A stretch of DNA of 64,000 nt from Pelagerythrobacter marensis (GTDB lineage Bacteria; Pseudomonadota; Alphaproteobacteria; Sphingomonadales; Sphingomonadaceae), in contig NZ_CP011805.1 in NCBI RefSeq assembly GCF_001028625.1, positions 2,341,001 to 2,405,000 of the forward strand, written 5' to 3'. Position numbers and translations under genes: made by a program. Below are positions 55,842-64,000 of this stretch, one piece after another. Position 1 is the stretch's first letter, and the number at the start of each line of letters is the position of its first letter. The notes under the pieces are model-generated. The model was not told where the DNA came from and did not search any database. It was given only the letters and a program-made list of their open reading frames with translations.

Positions 55842-56180
55842 GTGGAGCCTGCCCGCCTCCCTGCCCATCTCGAAGCCGGGGCGATTCTCCGGCTGGCGGA
55901 GGCGCAGGGTGGCTTCGGCATGGTTATCGCAAAGGGTGAACGCGATGCCGGCACGATTCTGCTTGTAACGATCTTTCGTGATGAGCCCCCACGCCTTTAC
56001 GAAAGACTGCCCCAGCGCGACGGAACACGCCGCTTTCAACTGATTCGTGAACAGGACGCTGAAAATAAAGAGGAATTTTCCGTGTACCTCGAGCGCAGAA
56101 AGCGCCAGGACCCTGACATCTGGATCGTAGAGGTGGATGTCGCGGATAGCGAACGGTTCGTCGCATCCCTGCTGCAATAA
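55842..56180 (+). CDS. DUF1491 family protein
   Basis: This 112-residue protein matches DUF1491: ARLPAHLEAGAILRLAEAQG, GGFGMVIAKGERDAGTILLV, and LYERLPQRDGTR. Function unknown; it is restricted to Alphaproteobacteria. The GTG at 55842 comes one base after the thioesterase stop, so it is coupled. Confidence 0.83.
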   Translation: MEPARLPAHLEAGAILRLAEAQGGFGMVIAKGERDAGTILLVTIFRDEPPRLYERLPQRDGTRRFQLIREQDAENKEEFSVYLERRKRQDPDIWIVEVDVADSERFVASLLQ

Positions 56181-56181
56181 G

Positions 56182-56209
56182 TTGACATAAAGGCGCCGCA
56201 ATCTATCTA
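56182..56209 (+). promoter_or_regulatory. Candidate sigma-70 promoter for the cell-wall hydrolase
   Basis: TTGACA (56182-56187) is a perfect -35 element. Sixteen bases later TATCTA (56204-56209) is a weak -10. Transcription would begin near 56216 and leave a GC-rich leader of about 165 bases before the hydrolase ATG. Confidence 0.45.
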
Positions 56210-56381
56210 ACCCCGCAACTTCCGACGCGCAGGCGGTTCGGGCGGCACGTGGTCGCCTGGCTAGCACGCAGACGGGGAACGGCCGGCAGGCCCGAAACTG
56301 GACCAACCCTAAAACGTAAGTAACCGCCTTCAGGTCCCAGCCTGCGCCAGTGCTCGTTCACCGCTGAGATACGACGGATAT

Positions 56382-57020
56382 ATGAGTCGCAAGACCCGCT
56401 TTTCCATGTACGCGGCGCTCGCCGCTTGCACGATTTTTACGATTGCGAACGCCGAAGGTTCCGGCGCCAATGCCCAACCGGGTGAGAACCAGCAAATTTC
56501 CGAAGCGCGGCTGACTGAAGAGGTCGTGCCTGTCTTCGTCGAGAACGAGGTTGTCCAGCCCGTGCCGGAGGAAACGACCGAAGCACCGCTGGAAATCACC
56601 GCGCCTTCGCTTGGCGAACTGGTCGCGCGTATGCCCGATCGGGAAACGCTGTCGCAGGAAATGGAGTGCCTTGCGGGCGCCGTCTATTTCGAATCGCGCG
56701 GCGAACCGCTGGCCGGTCAGCTTGCCGTGGCCCAGGTGGTCATCAATCGGGCCGATTCGAATCTCTTTCCCGAAAGCTATTGCAGCGTCGTGTATCAGCG
56801 CGCTCAGTTCTCCTTTGTCCGGGGCGGCTCAATGCCGCGCATCCGTCGTGGTTCGTCCGCCTGGAAACGGGCGAAGGCAGTCGCGCGGATCGCTCATGAG
56901 GCGCTGTGGGAGAGCGAGGCGGACGATGCGCTCTATTTCCACGCGAAATACGTGAAGCCGTCGTGGAGCCGGAGGAAACAGGCCCGGGCGACGATCGAGT
57001 CGCACATCTTCTATCGTTGA
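56382..57020 (+). CDS. SleB-type cell wall hydrolase
   Basis: This 212-residue exported protein has a signal peptide (to about residue 26), a Glu/Pro-rich linker, and a Hydrolase_2 (SleB/CwlJ) domain with LAGAVYFESRGEPLAGQLAV containing the catalytic Glu, then VVINRADSNLFPESYC and QFSFVRGG. In non-sporulating Alphaproteobacteria these enzymes act as lytic transglycosylases or amidases in growth. The ATG at 56382 follows a poor ribosome site. Confidence 0.9.
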   Translation: MSRKTRFSMYAALAACTIFTIANAEGSGANAQPGENQQISEARLTEEVVPVFVENEVVQPVPEETTEAPLEITAPSLGELVARMPDRETLSQEMECLAGAVYFESRGEPLAGQLAVAQVVINRADSNLFPESYCSVVYQRAQFSFVRGGSMPRIRRGSSAWKRAKAVARIAHEALWESEADDALYFHAKYVKPSWSRRKQARATIESHIFYR

Positions 57021-57068
57021 ACGAATTCCATCGCTGATGGGGCAGGCGGGGCATTGCCCCTGCCCCTG

Positions 57069-57842
57069 TCAGTCGCGCACCTCGACCCATACAGGTGCGT
57101 GGTCGCTGGCCTTTTCCCGTCCGCGATAGTCCTTGTCGACACCCGCTGCGGCCATCCGGTCGGCCAGTTCCGGGCTGAGCAGGAGGTGGTCGATACGGAA
57201 CCCGTGGTCGCGTTGCCATGCCCCGGCCTGGTAATCCCAGAACGTCCACACGCCCCCGCGCGGGTTGAGCGTGTCGATCGCATCCGTCCAGCCGTCCGCC
57301 AGCAGGCGATGATAGGCTGCGCGCGATTCCGGTTGCATCAGCGCGTCATTGGCCATTGCTGCAGGTGACCACACGTCCTTGTCTTCCGGAATGACATTGA
57401 AATCGCCCACCACGGCGCAGGGGATTTCGAGGGCCCACAGGTCCGCCATGCGAGCTCTCAGCCGCTCCATCCAGGCGATCTTGTAATCGAACTTCGGCCC
57501 GGGCTGCGGGTTGCCGTTCGGCAGATAGATGCAGGCGATCCGCACCCCGTCCACATCGGCTTCCAGATAGCGTGCGTGCAGATCGTCCGGGTCGCCGGGC
57601 AGGGTTCGCTGTGCCTCAACCGGCTGGACACCGTCGGCCAGGATTGCGACGCCATTGAAGCCTTTCTGCCCATGCCAGACGGCGTGATAGCCGATTTTCT
57701 CGAACTCGGCGGCGGGGAAGCCCTCGTCCTGGCTTTTGACTTCCTGGAGGCAGGCGACCTTGGGCCGCGTTTCCTCCAGCCATTCGAGAAGCCGGGGCAG
57801 GCGCGCCTTGACCCCATTGATATTGAAACTGGCGATACGCAC
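57069..57842 (-). CDS. xthA: Exodeoxyribonuclease III family AP endonuclease
   Basis: This 257-residue exonuclease/AP endonuclease cleaves at abasic sites in base excision repair. It shows IASFNINGVKARLPRL, ACLQEVKSQD (metal Glu), VGDFNVIPED, and SDHAPVWVEV at the end. I prefer the GTG at 57842, preceded by AAGGGG, because the family start VRIASFNING begins there; an upstream TTG at 57911 is less likely. It converges on the SleB-type gene. Confidence 0.95.
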   Translation of the reverse strand: MRIASFNINGVKARLPRLLEWLEETRPKVACLQEVKSQDEGFPAAEFEKIGYHAVWHGQKGFNGVAILADGVQPVEAQRTLPGDPDDLHARYLEADVDGVRIACIYLPNGNPQPGPKFDYKIAWMERLRARMADLWALEIPCAVVGDFNVIPEDKDVWSPAAMANDALMQPESRAAYHRLLADGWTDAIDTLNPRGGVWTFWDYQAGAWQRDHGFRIDHLLLSPELADRMAAAGVDKDYRGREKASDHAPVWVEVRD

Positions 57843-57950
57843 CGGAGATTCCCCTTCGGCAGGTCGGCCACCGAAGCGGCGCGAACTTACGATACGATCG
57901 CAGCTAGACAATAAAGCGGGGGCGCGACAAGCGCAGCGCCGGAGAAACGA

Positions 57951-58280
57951 TCAGATTCCGAAGCTCGATCCGCAGCCACACCCGGCGGCCGCGTTGGGGT
58001 TTTCCACCCTGAAGGCGGCGCCGCCAAGCGATTCGACGAAATCGACCGTGCACCCGGCGACCAGATCGAGGCTGACCGGGTCGATCACAAGACGAACGCC
58101 GGCGGTTTCGCTAACGGTGTCGCCTTCATCCTCCGCCTCGGCAAGATCGAACCGGTACTGAAAGCCAGAGCAGCCCCCGCCTTCCACCGAAAGGCGCAGA
58201 ATGGCGGGCTTGGACTGGCGTTCGGCAATCCAGGCGACACGCTTTGCCGCGGCGGGGGTGAGGGATGGGGATTCGGCCAT
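57951..58280 (-). CDS. A-type iron-sulfur carrier (ErpA/IscA family)
   Basis: This 109-residue carrier for Fe-S clusters has SLTPAAAKRVAWIAER, the first Cys in GGGCSGFQY, and CGCGSSF near the end, the canonical three Cys positions. Insertion targets are unknown. It follows the CBS gene by 31 bases and may share its transcript. Confidence 0.9.
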   Translation of the reverse strand: MAESPSLTPAAAKRVAWIAERQSKPAILRLSVEGGGCSGFQYRFDLAEAEDEGDTVSETAGVRLVIDPVSLDLVAGCTVDFVESLGGAAFRVENPNAAAGCGCGSSFGI

Positions 58281-58311
58281 GATCGGGATATGGGGACGGT
58301 GTGGCCGCGCC

Positions 58312-58743
58312 TCAAGCCGTGCGGATATAATCGCGCATGGCGGCGGCTTCGCGCACAGCCTCGTCGATCCGTGACTTGACCAGATCGCCGATCGAGATGA
58401 ACCCGCACATGATTTCACCATCAACGATGGGCAGATGGCGGATGCGCCGTTCGGTCATGAGCCCGAGCGCTTCGTCGACTTTGGTCGATGGCGTTGCGGT
58501 AATGACCGGTGCCGTCATCACATCGCCGACAGTCAGGTCCAGCGCAGCGCCGCCTTCCTTCGCCAGACAGTACAGAACGTCGCGCTCGGATACGATTCCG
58601 ACTACGCGGCCACCCTCCATCACGGGAAGCGCGCCGATCCGGCGTTCGGCAAGCGTGCCGACGACCTGGCGCACCGGGGTGCCGGTTTCGCAACGCACGA
58701 TCTCGGCGCTGGCGCGCCCTGCAATCAGGCTTGCTATCTCCAT
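58312..58743 (-). CDS. CBS-domain pair protein
   Basis: This 143-residue stand-alone CBS pair (VRQVVGTLAERRIGALPVMEGGR, then VDEALGLMTERRIRHLPIVDG) would bind adenine nucleotides or SAM and regulate a partner. No enzyme domain is fused. Start at the MEIASLI ATG with GAGGTCGG upstream. Partner unknown. Confidence 0.88.
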   Translation of the reverse strand: MEIASLIAGRASAEIVRCETGTPVRQVVGTLAERRIGALPVMEGGRVVGIVSERDVLYCLAKEGGAALDLTVGDVMTAPVITATPSTKVDEALGLMTERRIRHLPIVDGEIMCGFISIGDLVKSRIDEAVREAAAMRDYIRTA

Positions 58744-58832
58744 GGGTTATCCGACCTCCTTCGTGGAAGTGTAAAGGATGCCATGAAATGCCCGCCATTG
58801 CCAATTGCATCCGTGAAGCCCAAGGGAGGCGA

Positions 58833-59132
58833 ATGGTACCGCCTTCCCCGCTCGACGATTCCGACAAGGCCGCCTTCGCCTGGGCACGCTACAAGCGGCT
58901 GATGCGGCTCATGCTTCTGATTACCCTGGTGGTGGTGGCTCTGGTGCTGGTCTATCTTTACATCACCGACAGCGCGCTATCGATCCACTTCTACATTGCC
59001 ACCGGCCTCGGCGTAGGGGTGGCAATGATGTTGACGGCAGCACTGATGGGGTTGGTCTTCCTTTCCAGCGGCACCGGCCACGATGAAAGCGTGACGGACC
59101 TGATGGACGACAGCGACAATCGGCAGTCGTGA
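58833..59132 (+). CDS. Small two-helix membrane protein
   Basis: The 99-residue product has a charged N-terminus (DDSDKAAFAWARYKRLMR), two membrane helices (LMLLITLVVVALVLVYLYI and YIATGLGVGVAMMLTAALMG), and an acidic tail. I recognise no named family. The ATG at 58833 sits behind GGGAGG; the ATG at 58788 would add 15 residues. Divergent from the CBS gene and convergent with the acyl-CoA synthetase. Confidence 0.65.
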   Translation: MVPPSPLDDSDKAAFAWARYKRLMRLMLLITLVVVALVLVYLYITDSALSIHFYIATGLGVGVAMMLTAALMGLVFLSSGTGHDESVTDLMDDSDNRQS

Positions 59133-59165
59133 GGTCTCGCCAAAGGTTCGCAGCCGATTTTCGCT

Positions 59166-60971
59166 TCAGCTGCGATAGAGCGCATCGAGCCGCTGGCCGT
59201 ACCGCTCGCGGATCTTGTGCCGGCGAATTTTCAACGAAGGCGTCATTTCCTCGTTTTCGATCGTGAAGGGCTCGTCCGCGAAGGCGAACTGCCGGATCTT
59301 CTCGATCACCGACAGATCCCGGTTCACTTCGTCGATCACCGTGCGGATTGCGCTGCGGAAAGCGGGCAAGTCCTGCAAGGCCTTCAGGTTGAATTTCTCA
59401 TCATTCGTACGGGCCCATTCGAGCGCCCATTCTGCATCGGGAACGATCAGGCCGACCACGTAAGGCCGCTTGTCGCCACTGACCATTGCCTGGGCGATTT
59501 CCGGGCGTAGCGTCAGCATCCCTTCAAGCTTCTGCGGCGCGACGTTGTCGCCCTTGTCGTTGACGATCATGTCCTTCTTGCGATCGGTGATCACGATCCG
59601 GCCCTTGTCGTCGAGATGGCCGATATCGCCGGTGTGCAGCCAGCCGTTCTGCAGCGCGCGCTCCGTCTCCGCCCTGTTCTGCCAGTATCCGTGCATCACC
59701 AGTTCGCCCCGGCAGAGAATCTCGCCGTCTTCGGCAATGGCGATTTCCACACCGCGAAGCGGCGGCCCGACAGTATGCATCGCGATCCCCGCGCGCGGGC
59801 GATTGCAGGCGATGACCGGACCGGCTTCGGTCTGGCCATAACCCTGCAGCATCGTCAGGCCCATTGCATCGAAGAACACCCCGACTTCGGGGTTGAGCGG
59901 CGCGCCGCCCGAAACCATCGCCTTGATCCGCCCGCCGAAACGGCGGCGAATTTTCGGGCGGAGAAGTCGCTCAAGCACGAAGTTCAGCGTCTTGTCGCCC
60001 AGGCGATAGCGCCCTTCGGCCTTGCGCTGGCCCAGGGCAAGCGCACGGTCCATCAGCGCCTTGGCGGCCCCGCCCTGCTTGTCGATCTGCTTCATGATCC
60101 GCTGACGCAGAACCTCGAACAGGCGGGGCACGACGACCATGATCGTCGGGCGCGTTTCCTCGATATTGCTCGCCAGCTTCTCCAGCCCTTCGGCATAGAA
60201 GATCTCGGCCCCGACGGCGATCGGCAGGCATTGGCCGCCGGTGTGTTCGTACGCATGGCTGAGCGGCAGGAACGAGAGAAAGCGGTCGTCCGCGTCCAGG
60301 CCAAAATCGCTAGCCAGGATTTCCGCCGCCCCTGCCACGTTGCACATGATTGCGCCGTGATGCTGTAGCACCCCGCGCGGGGCACCGCCCGTTCCGCTGG
60401 TATAGATGATGCACGCCGTGTCTGCGCGGCCGATCGATGCGATCCGCGCCTCCACTGCCGCGCGCGCAGCGGCCGGGTCGCCCCGGGTCATATCCGACCA
60501 GGCGTGGCAGGTCAGGCTGCCCGACTGATACTGGCGAATAGTGTCGATGGGAATCAGATGTTCGGCGATCCCGGTGCGCATGATGGCCGGCAACAGCGGC
60601 TGCGACAGCTTGTCGGTCGATACGATAACCGCGCGGGCACCCGAATTGTCGAGAATATGGACATGATCGCGCTCGGTATTGGTCACATAGGCCGGAACCG
60701 TTACGCAGCCGGCGGCCATGATGGCCAGATCGGCAATGCACCATTCGGGGCGGTTTTCCGAAACGAGCATGACCCGGTCGCCATCTTCCAGGCCCAGAGC
60801 GCGCAGGTTTTCCGCCAGGATACAGATGGTTTCCGCCGCTTCGCGCCAGGATATGGTTTGCCAGGCCCCGTCCCGCTTGACGCCCAGAAAGGTCGCGTCG
60901 CCCTTGGCGTCGGCGCGATTGAGAAACAGTTCGACGAGGTTGTTCGCCGAATCGATGTCGGACAATTGCAA
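59166..60971 (-). CDS. AMP-forming acyl-CoA synthetase, long-chain type
   Basis: This enzyme of about 601 residues activates long-chain fatty acids. It shows IIYTSGTGGAPRGVLQHH (adenylation loop), LPLSHAYEHTGGQ, GYGQTEAGP, LHTGDIGHLDDKGRIVITDRKK and the C-terminal Lys in TPSLKIRRHKI. No ATG fits: I prefer TTG 60971 (LQLSDID), with AGGAG nine bases upstream; a TTG at 61022 is the alternative. It resembles FadD15-type ligases more than the enzyme at 8923. No partner dehydrogenase is adjacent. Confidence 0.9.
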   Translation of the reverse strand: MQLSDIDSANNLVELFLNRADAKGDATFLGVKRDGAWQTISWREAAETICILAENLRALGLEDGDRVMLVSENRPEWCIADLAIMAAGCVTVPAYVTNTERDHVHILDNSGARAVIVSTDKLSQPLLPAIMRTGIAEHLIPIDTIRQYQSGSLTCHAWSDMTRGDPAAARAAVEARIASIGRADTACIIYTSGTGGAPRGVLQHHGAIMCNVAGAAEILASDFGLDADDRFLSFLPLSHAYEHTGGQCLPIAVGAEIFYAEGLEKLASNIEETRPTIMVVVPRLFEVLRQRIMKQIDKQGGAAKALMDRALALGQRKAEGRYRLGDKTLNFVLERLLRPKIRRRFGGRIKAMVSGGAPLNPEVGVFFDAMGLTMLQGYGQTEAGPVIACNRPRAGIAMHTVGPPLRGVEIAIAEDGEILCRGELVMHGYWQNRAETERALQNGWLHTGDIGHLDDKGRIVITDRKKDMIVNDKGDNVAPQKLEGMLTLRPEIAQAMVSGDKRPYVVGLIVPDAEWALEWARTNDEKFNLKALQDLPAFRSAIRTVIDEVNRDLSVIEKIRQFAFADEPFTIENEEMTPSLKIRRHKIRERYGQRLDALYRS

Positions 60972-61099
60972 GTGTCTCGGCTCCTGATCCCGTGTCCGGC
61001 TTCGTCGATGGCCGGTTGCCAACGATTACGCGCCTCGTGCCATGCCAGCAAGCGTGTGCTGTTTGGCGTGAATGCGCAATCCTGCTGGCCGTTCCTGCG

Positions 61100-62833
61100 T
61101 CAGGGGACGACGATCTGCGCTTCGATCCGCGGATCGCGCGCGCCGATCCAGCGCCCATTGCGGTTCAGCACGGCATTGGCTTTCAGGCCGACTTTGCGCG
61201 CGCCGACTTTAGCATGTCCGATCGCTTTCAGCTGCGGGATTGCGCCTTCCAGCCAGGTTCCCTGCTCGACCAACACGGCATCGCCGTATGCCATTGCGAA
61301 GGGCATGGCGAGCGCGTCTTCCGCGTCCAGCCCGAAGTCGATCACGCCGATGATACTGCGTGCCGTCTGAACCGGTATCGTGCTGCCACCGGCTGCGCCG
61401 ATTGCCAGCAGGGGGCGCCCCTCGGGGTCCCAGACGACCATCGGCGCCATCGAGCTGCGCGGCCGCTTGCCCGGTTCGACCCGGTTCGCGACCGGCTTGC
61501 CATCGATATGCGGCGATCGGCTGAAATCGGTCATTTCATTGTTCAGAAAGAACCCGCCGCTCATCAGGCCCGAGCCGAACGCGCTTTCGACGGTGGAGGT
61601 GTAGCTGACCATCGTGTTGCGCGCATCGACCACGGCGAAATGCGATGTTCCGCGCTCTTCGGGCTCGTCGCCGTCGGCGAGTGCGACAGATGCGCCGGCC
61701 GGCACGCCGGCTTCGACCGAAGGCATTGCCGATTGGGGATCGATCAGCGCGCTGCGCCGCGCGATATAATCCGCATCAATCAGCCCGGCGACGGGCACGG
61801 GCACGAAGTCCTCATCCGCAAGATAGAGTTCGCGATCGGCATAGGCGAGGCGCTGCGATTCGACGAACAGATGCCAGGTTACCGGATTTTCGGCGCCGAG
61901 TGCGGCCAGATCGAAGCGTTCGAGCTGGCCGAGAATCTGCAACACGGCAATGCCGCCCGAAGTCGGCGGGCCCATGCCGCATATGCGATAGCCGCGATAA
62001 GCGCCGCAAACGGCGTCGCGGGATTTTGCTTCATAGGATGCAAGGTCGGCTGTGCGCATCGCGCCCTCGCGCGGTGTCTCTGCCGCGACGACTTTTGCCA
62101 GCTTGTCCGCAATTTCACCGCGATAGAAGACTTCCGGCCCGCCTGCGGCAATAGCTTCCAGTGTCTGGGCGAGTTCCTCGTTCACCACCAGATGGCCGGG
62201 TGGAAGGGGTTGGCCGTCGCTGTCAAAGAACAATTTCCGCCCGCTTTCGGTCCAGCCGGCACGATCGGTGGTTCCGGCCAACGATCGGTTGAGACGCGGC
62301 GTGATGCGGAAGCCTTCCCGTGCGAGCGCGATGGCGGGTTCGAACAGGGTAGCCCATGCAAGCGTGCCGTGCCGTTCGTGGGCCATTGCGGCCAGAGCCA
62401 CATTCCCCGGCACCCCGACGCTGAGGCCGCTTTTTATCGACTCGGCAAACGGCGGCACTTCGCCATTGGGGTCGAGAAACCAGTCCGGCGTCGCCCCGGC
62501 AGGGGCCGTTTCGCGCCCGTCAAACGTTTCCACGCCACCTTCGGCAGTGCCGCGCACGAGGAAGCCGCCCCCGCCTATGCCGGAGCTTTGTGGTTCGACG
62601 ACCGTCAGCGCCAGCATCGTCGCGATCGCCGCGTCGGTTGCGCTTCCGCCCTGGCGCAGCATGGCCATGCCGGCTTCCTCAGCCCTGGGATCGGCCGCGC
62701 TGACGGTACCGGCAGAAACCGTACTGGATGAGGCCGTACTGGATGCGGCTGGGCTGGCATCGACGGAGGAATAAGTCGCGCATCCTGCGAGAGACAGCGC
62801 GGCGGCGAGCGGGAGGAGAGTGTGGCGGATCAT
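61100..62833 (-). CDS. ggt: Gamma-glutamyltransferase, lipoprotein form
   Basis: This 577-residue Ntn-hydrolase is probably a periplasmic or outer-membrane enzyme that cleaves gamma-glutamyl bonds of glutathione. It has an N-terminal lipobox-like signal (LSLAGC), the large-subunit start (AEEAGMAMLRQGGSATDAAIA), the autoprocessing Thr in ERGTSHFAVVD (about 400), and GGGSTIPVQTA-like small-subunit motif (GAAGGSTIP). The start at 62833 is preferred: it is 11 bases after the pyrD stop. Confidence 0.93.
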   Translation of the reverse strand: MIRHTLLPLAAALSLAGCATYSSVDASPAASSTASSSTVSAGTVSAADPRAEEAGMAMLRQGGSATDAAIATMLALTVVEPQSSGIGGGGFLVRGTAEGGVETFDGRETAPAGATPDWFLDPNGEVPPFAESIKSGLSVGVPGNVALAAMAHERHGTLAWATLFEPAIALAREGFRITPRLNRSLAGTTDRAGWTESGRKLFFDSDGQPLPPGHLVVNEELAQTLEAIAAGGPEVFYRGEIADKLAKVVAAETPREGAMRTADLASYEAKSRDAVCGAYRGYRICGMGPPTSGGIAVLQILGQLERFDLAALGAENPVTWHLFVESQRLAYADRELYLADEDFVPVPVAGLIDADYIARRSALIDPQSAMPSVEAGVPAGASVALADGDEPEERGTSHFAVVDARNTMVSYTSTVESAFGSGLMSGGFFLNNEMTDFSRSPHIDGKPVANRVEPGKRPRSSMAPMVVWDPEGRPLLAIGAAGGSTIPVQTARSIIGVIDFGLDAEDALAMPFAMAYGDAVLVEQGTWLEGAIPQLKAIGHAKVGARKVGLKANAVLNRNGRWIGARDPRIEAQIVVP

Positions 62834-62843
62834 GCCGTTCGGG

Positions 62844-63872
62844 CTATTCGCTCCCGACCGCATCGGCAAGTGTCGCAAACCCATCGCGCCGCATAAGCTC
62901 TTCCAATCCCCGGACTATGCGGCGTGCCAGGCCAGGCCCTTCGTACACCATTGCGCTGTAAAGCTGGATCATACTGGCGCCGGCGCGAATGCGGGCCCAC
63001 GCGTCCTCGGCACTGCCGATCCCTCCCACCCCGATCAGTGGGATTGCGCCACCCGTCGCCCGGCGAAAGTCGCGCAGCCGGGTCTGGGCCAGATCGCGCA
63101 GCGGCGCGCCCGAAAGGCCGCCCCCCTCGCCCGCATCGCGCGAGGATAACGGTGGGCGCGAAATGGTGGTGTTGGAAACGATCAGGCCACCGAGCCGCTT
63201 CTCAAGCGCGATCCGGGCGATGGCGTCGACATCGGTCGGTTCAAGATCGGGCGCGACTTTGAGAAAGACTGGCGGCCCGTCCATCGGGCGTGCTTCCAGC
63301 ACGGCATCGAGCAGGGCAATCAGCGCACCTTCGTCCTGCAATGCGCGCAAGCCCGGCGTATTAGGGCTGGAGATATTTACGGTGAGATAATCGGCAACCG
63401 GCGCAAACCGGCGCGTCAGCAGGGCATAGTCCGCCACGCGATCAGTCGAATCCTTGTTCGCGCCGATATTGACCCCAACGATGCCGCTGCGCCGCTTCCG
63501 CTGCCGCAGGCGGGCTTCTGCTGCCGCTGCGCCGCCATTGTTGAACCCCATCCGGTTGATGACGGCGCGATCCTGAGGGAGCCTGAACAGGCGCGGTTTC
63601 GGGTTGCCGGGCTGGGGTAGCGGGGTAATCGACCCAACTTCGACCGATCCGAAGCCAAGGCCCAGCAAGGCATCGGGCACTTCCGCGTCCTTGTCGAACC
63701 CGGCAGCCATCCCCACCGGATTGGGAAATCGCAGGCCGGCGATCTCGATCGCAAGCGCGCCAGGCGATGACGGGCGACGCGACGGCGAAACCTTGAGCGC
63801 CGCAATCGTGGTGCGGTGGGCGACTTCGGGGTCGAGTGCGAAGAGCGCGGGACGAGCAAAACGGAAGAGCAT
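62844..63872 (-). CDS. pyrD: Dihydroorotate dehydrogenase (quinone)
   Basis: PyrD oxidises dihydroorotate to orotate and feeds electrons to quinone at the inner membrane. The 342-residue class 2 enzyme has the N-terminal membrane-associated helix, FPNPVGMAAGFDKDAEVPDALL, NISSPNTPGLRALQ with the catalytic Ser, VSNTTISRPPL, and IGVGGIGSAEDAWA. The gene ends 128 bases before the window edge. No gene is supported in those last bases. Confidence 0.95.
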   Translation of the reverse strand: MLFRFARPALFALDPEVAHRTTIAALKVSPSRRPSSPGALAIEIAGLRFPNPVGMAAGFDKDAEVPDALLGLGFGSVEVGSITPLPQPGNPKPRLFRLPQDRAVINRMGFNNGGAAAAEARLRQRKRRSGIVGVNIGANKDSTDRVADYALLTRRFAPVADYLTVNISSPNTPGLRALQDEGALIALLDAVLEARPMDGPPVFLKVAPDLEPTDVDAIARIALEKRLGGLIVSNTTISRPPLSSRDAGEGGGLSGAPLRDLAQTRLRDFRRATGGAIPLIGVGGIGSAEDAWARIRAGASMIQLYSAMVYEGPGLARRIVRGLEELMRRDGFATLADAVGSE

Positions 63873-64000
63873 CGCGCCAGCCTATGGCAAGCGGTCATGC
63901 TGCTGTCGACCGGCCTTGCGGCAAGCGCAACCTCCGTCCGGCGAAATGAAGTTTCGCACATGGTTGTCGCATACATACAATCTTTCATCGCCGATTTGTC

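Noticed and set aside
63873..64000. A short plus-strand frame from about 63945 to the window edge (MKFRTWLSH...).
   Set aside because: Only 18 codons are visible with no ribosome site or family match, so it cannot be supported.

Overview
This is a gene-dense, GC-rich stretch of alphaproteobacterial chromosome. The gene content and order fit the Sphingomonadales, probably near the Erythrobacteraceae. That placement rests on recognised families and order (TrcR/DUF1013, CarD next to fdxA, parAB-rsmG-mnmG-mnmE, hemE next to the DUF299 gene) and was not tested by a search. About 68 protein genes are supported. I see no tRNA, rRNA, CRISPR array, transposase or prophage, so this is core chromosome rather than an island.

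The central result is that the window appears to contain the replication origin and its partition centre. The 330-bp gap at 50228-50557 between hemE (minus strand) and ppsR/DUF299 (plus strand) has the classical alphaproteobacterial oriC context. It has an AT-rich block, several DnaA-box-like 9-mers and three GANTC sites. Genes on either side point away from it: hemE-hemJ-rho-AAA-BLUF to the left, ppsR-maf-aroE-coaE-dnaQ to the right. At 37.8-43.4 kb lies mnmE, mnmG-rsmG-parA-parB, with four parS-like palindromes (39616, 39981, 42082, 42118) within 2.6 kb, about 8-11 kb from the proposed origin.

Layout. 0-1 kb: truncated sugar-nucleotide epimerase. 1-7 kb (minus): secreted hypothetical, coq7-dsbB-ctpA, then envC-like, rlmH, rsfS and nadD. 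7.3-8.9 kb (plus): M23 peptidase overlapping a bactofilin, behind a cluster of five GANTC sites. 8.9-14.6 kb (minus): acyl-CoA ligase, TrcR, glycosyltransferase, LpxH-like phosphatase, quinone oxidoreductase. 14.7-20.8 kb (plus): DUF1192, clpA, a DNA-repair pair (MBL exonuclease and ATP-dependent ligase), DUF1275. 20.8-25.5 kb (minus): DUF167, gamma carbonic anhydrase, two tandem acetyltransferases, hemB, M23 peptidase. 25.6-31 kb (plus): SUV3-like helicase, S4 protein, ferredoxin, CarD, GIN lipoprotein, small lipoprotein. 31-37.7 kb: tsaC/sua5, acyl-CoA dehydrogenase, DUF815 ATPase, PQQ-type sugar dehydrogenase, free methionine sulfoxide reductase, glycine-zipper protein. 37.8-50.2 kb: partition/tRNA-modification cluster, DUF6489, dienelactone hydrolase, glutamate-synthase-like flavoprotein, then the rho/heme group. 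50.6-57 kb (plus): housekeeping run from the origin to hpf, ptsN, thioesterase, DUF1491 and a cell-wall hydrolase. 57-63.9 kb (mostly minus): xthA, A-type Fe-S carrier, CBS protein, acyl-CoA synthetase, gamma-glutamyltransferase, pyrD.

Many genes are translationally coupled through ATGA, TGATG or short overlaps. Themes are replication and segregation, envelope remodelling (CtpA, EnvC-like, two M23 peptidases, bactofilin, SleB-type hydrolase), heme synthesis (hemB, hemE, hemJ), ribosome and tRNA maturation, and lipid or acyl-CoA metabolism.
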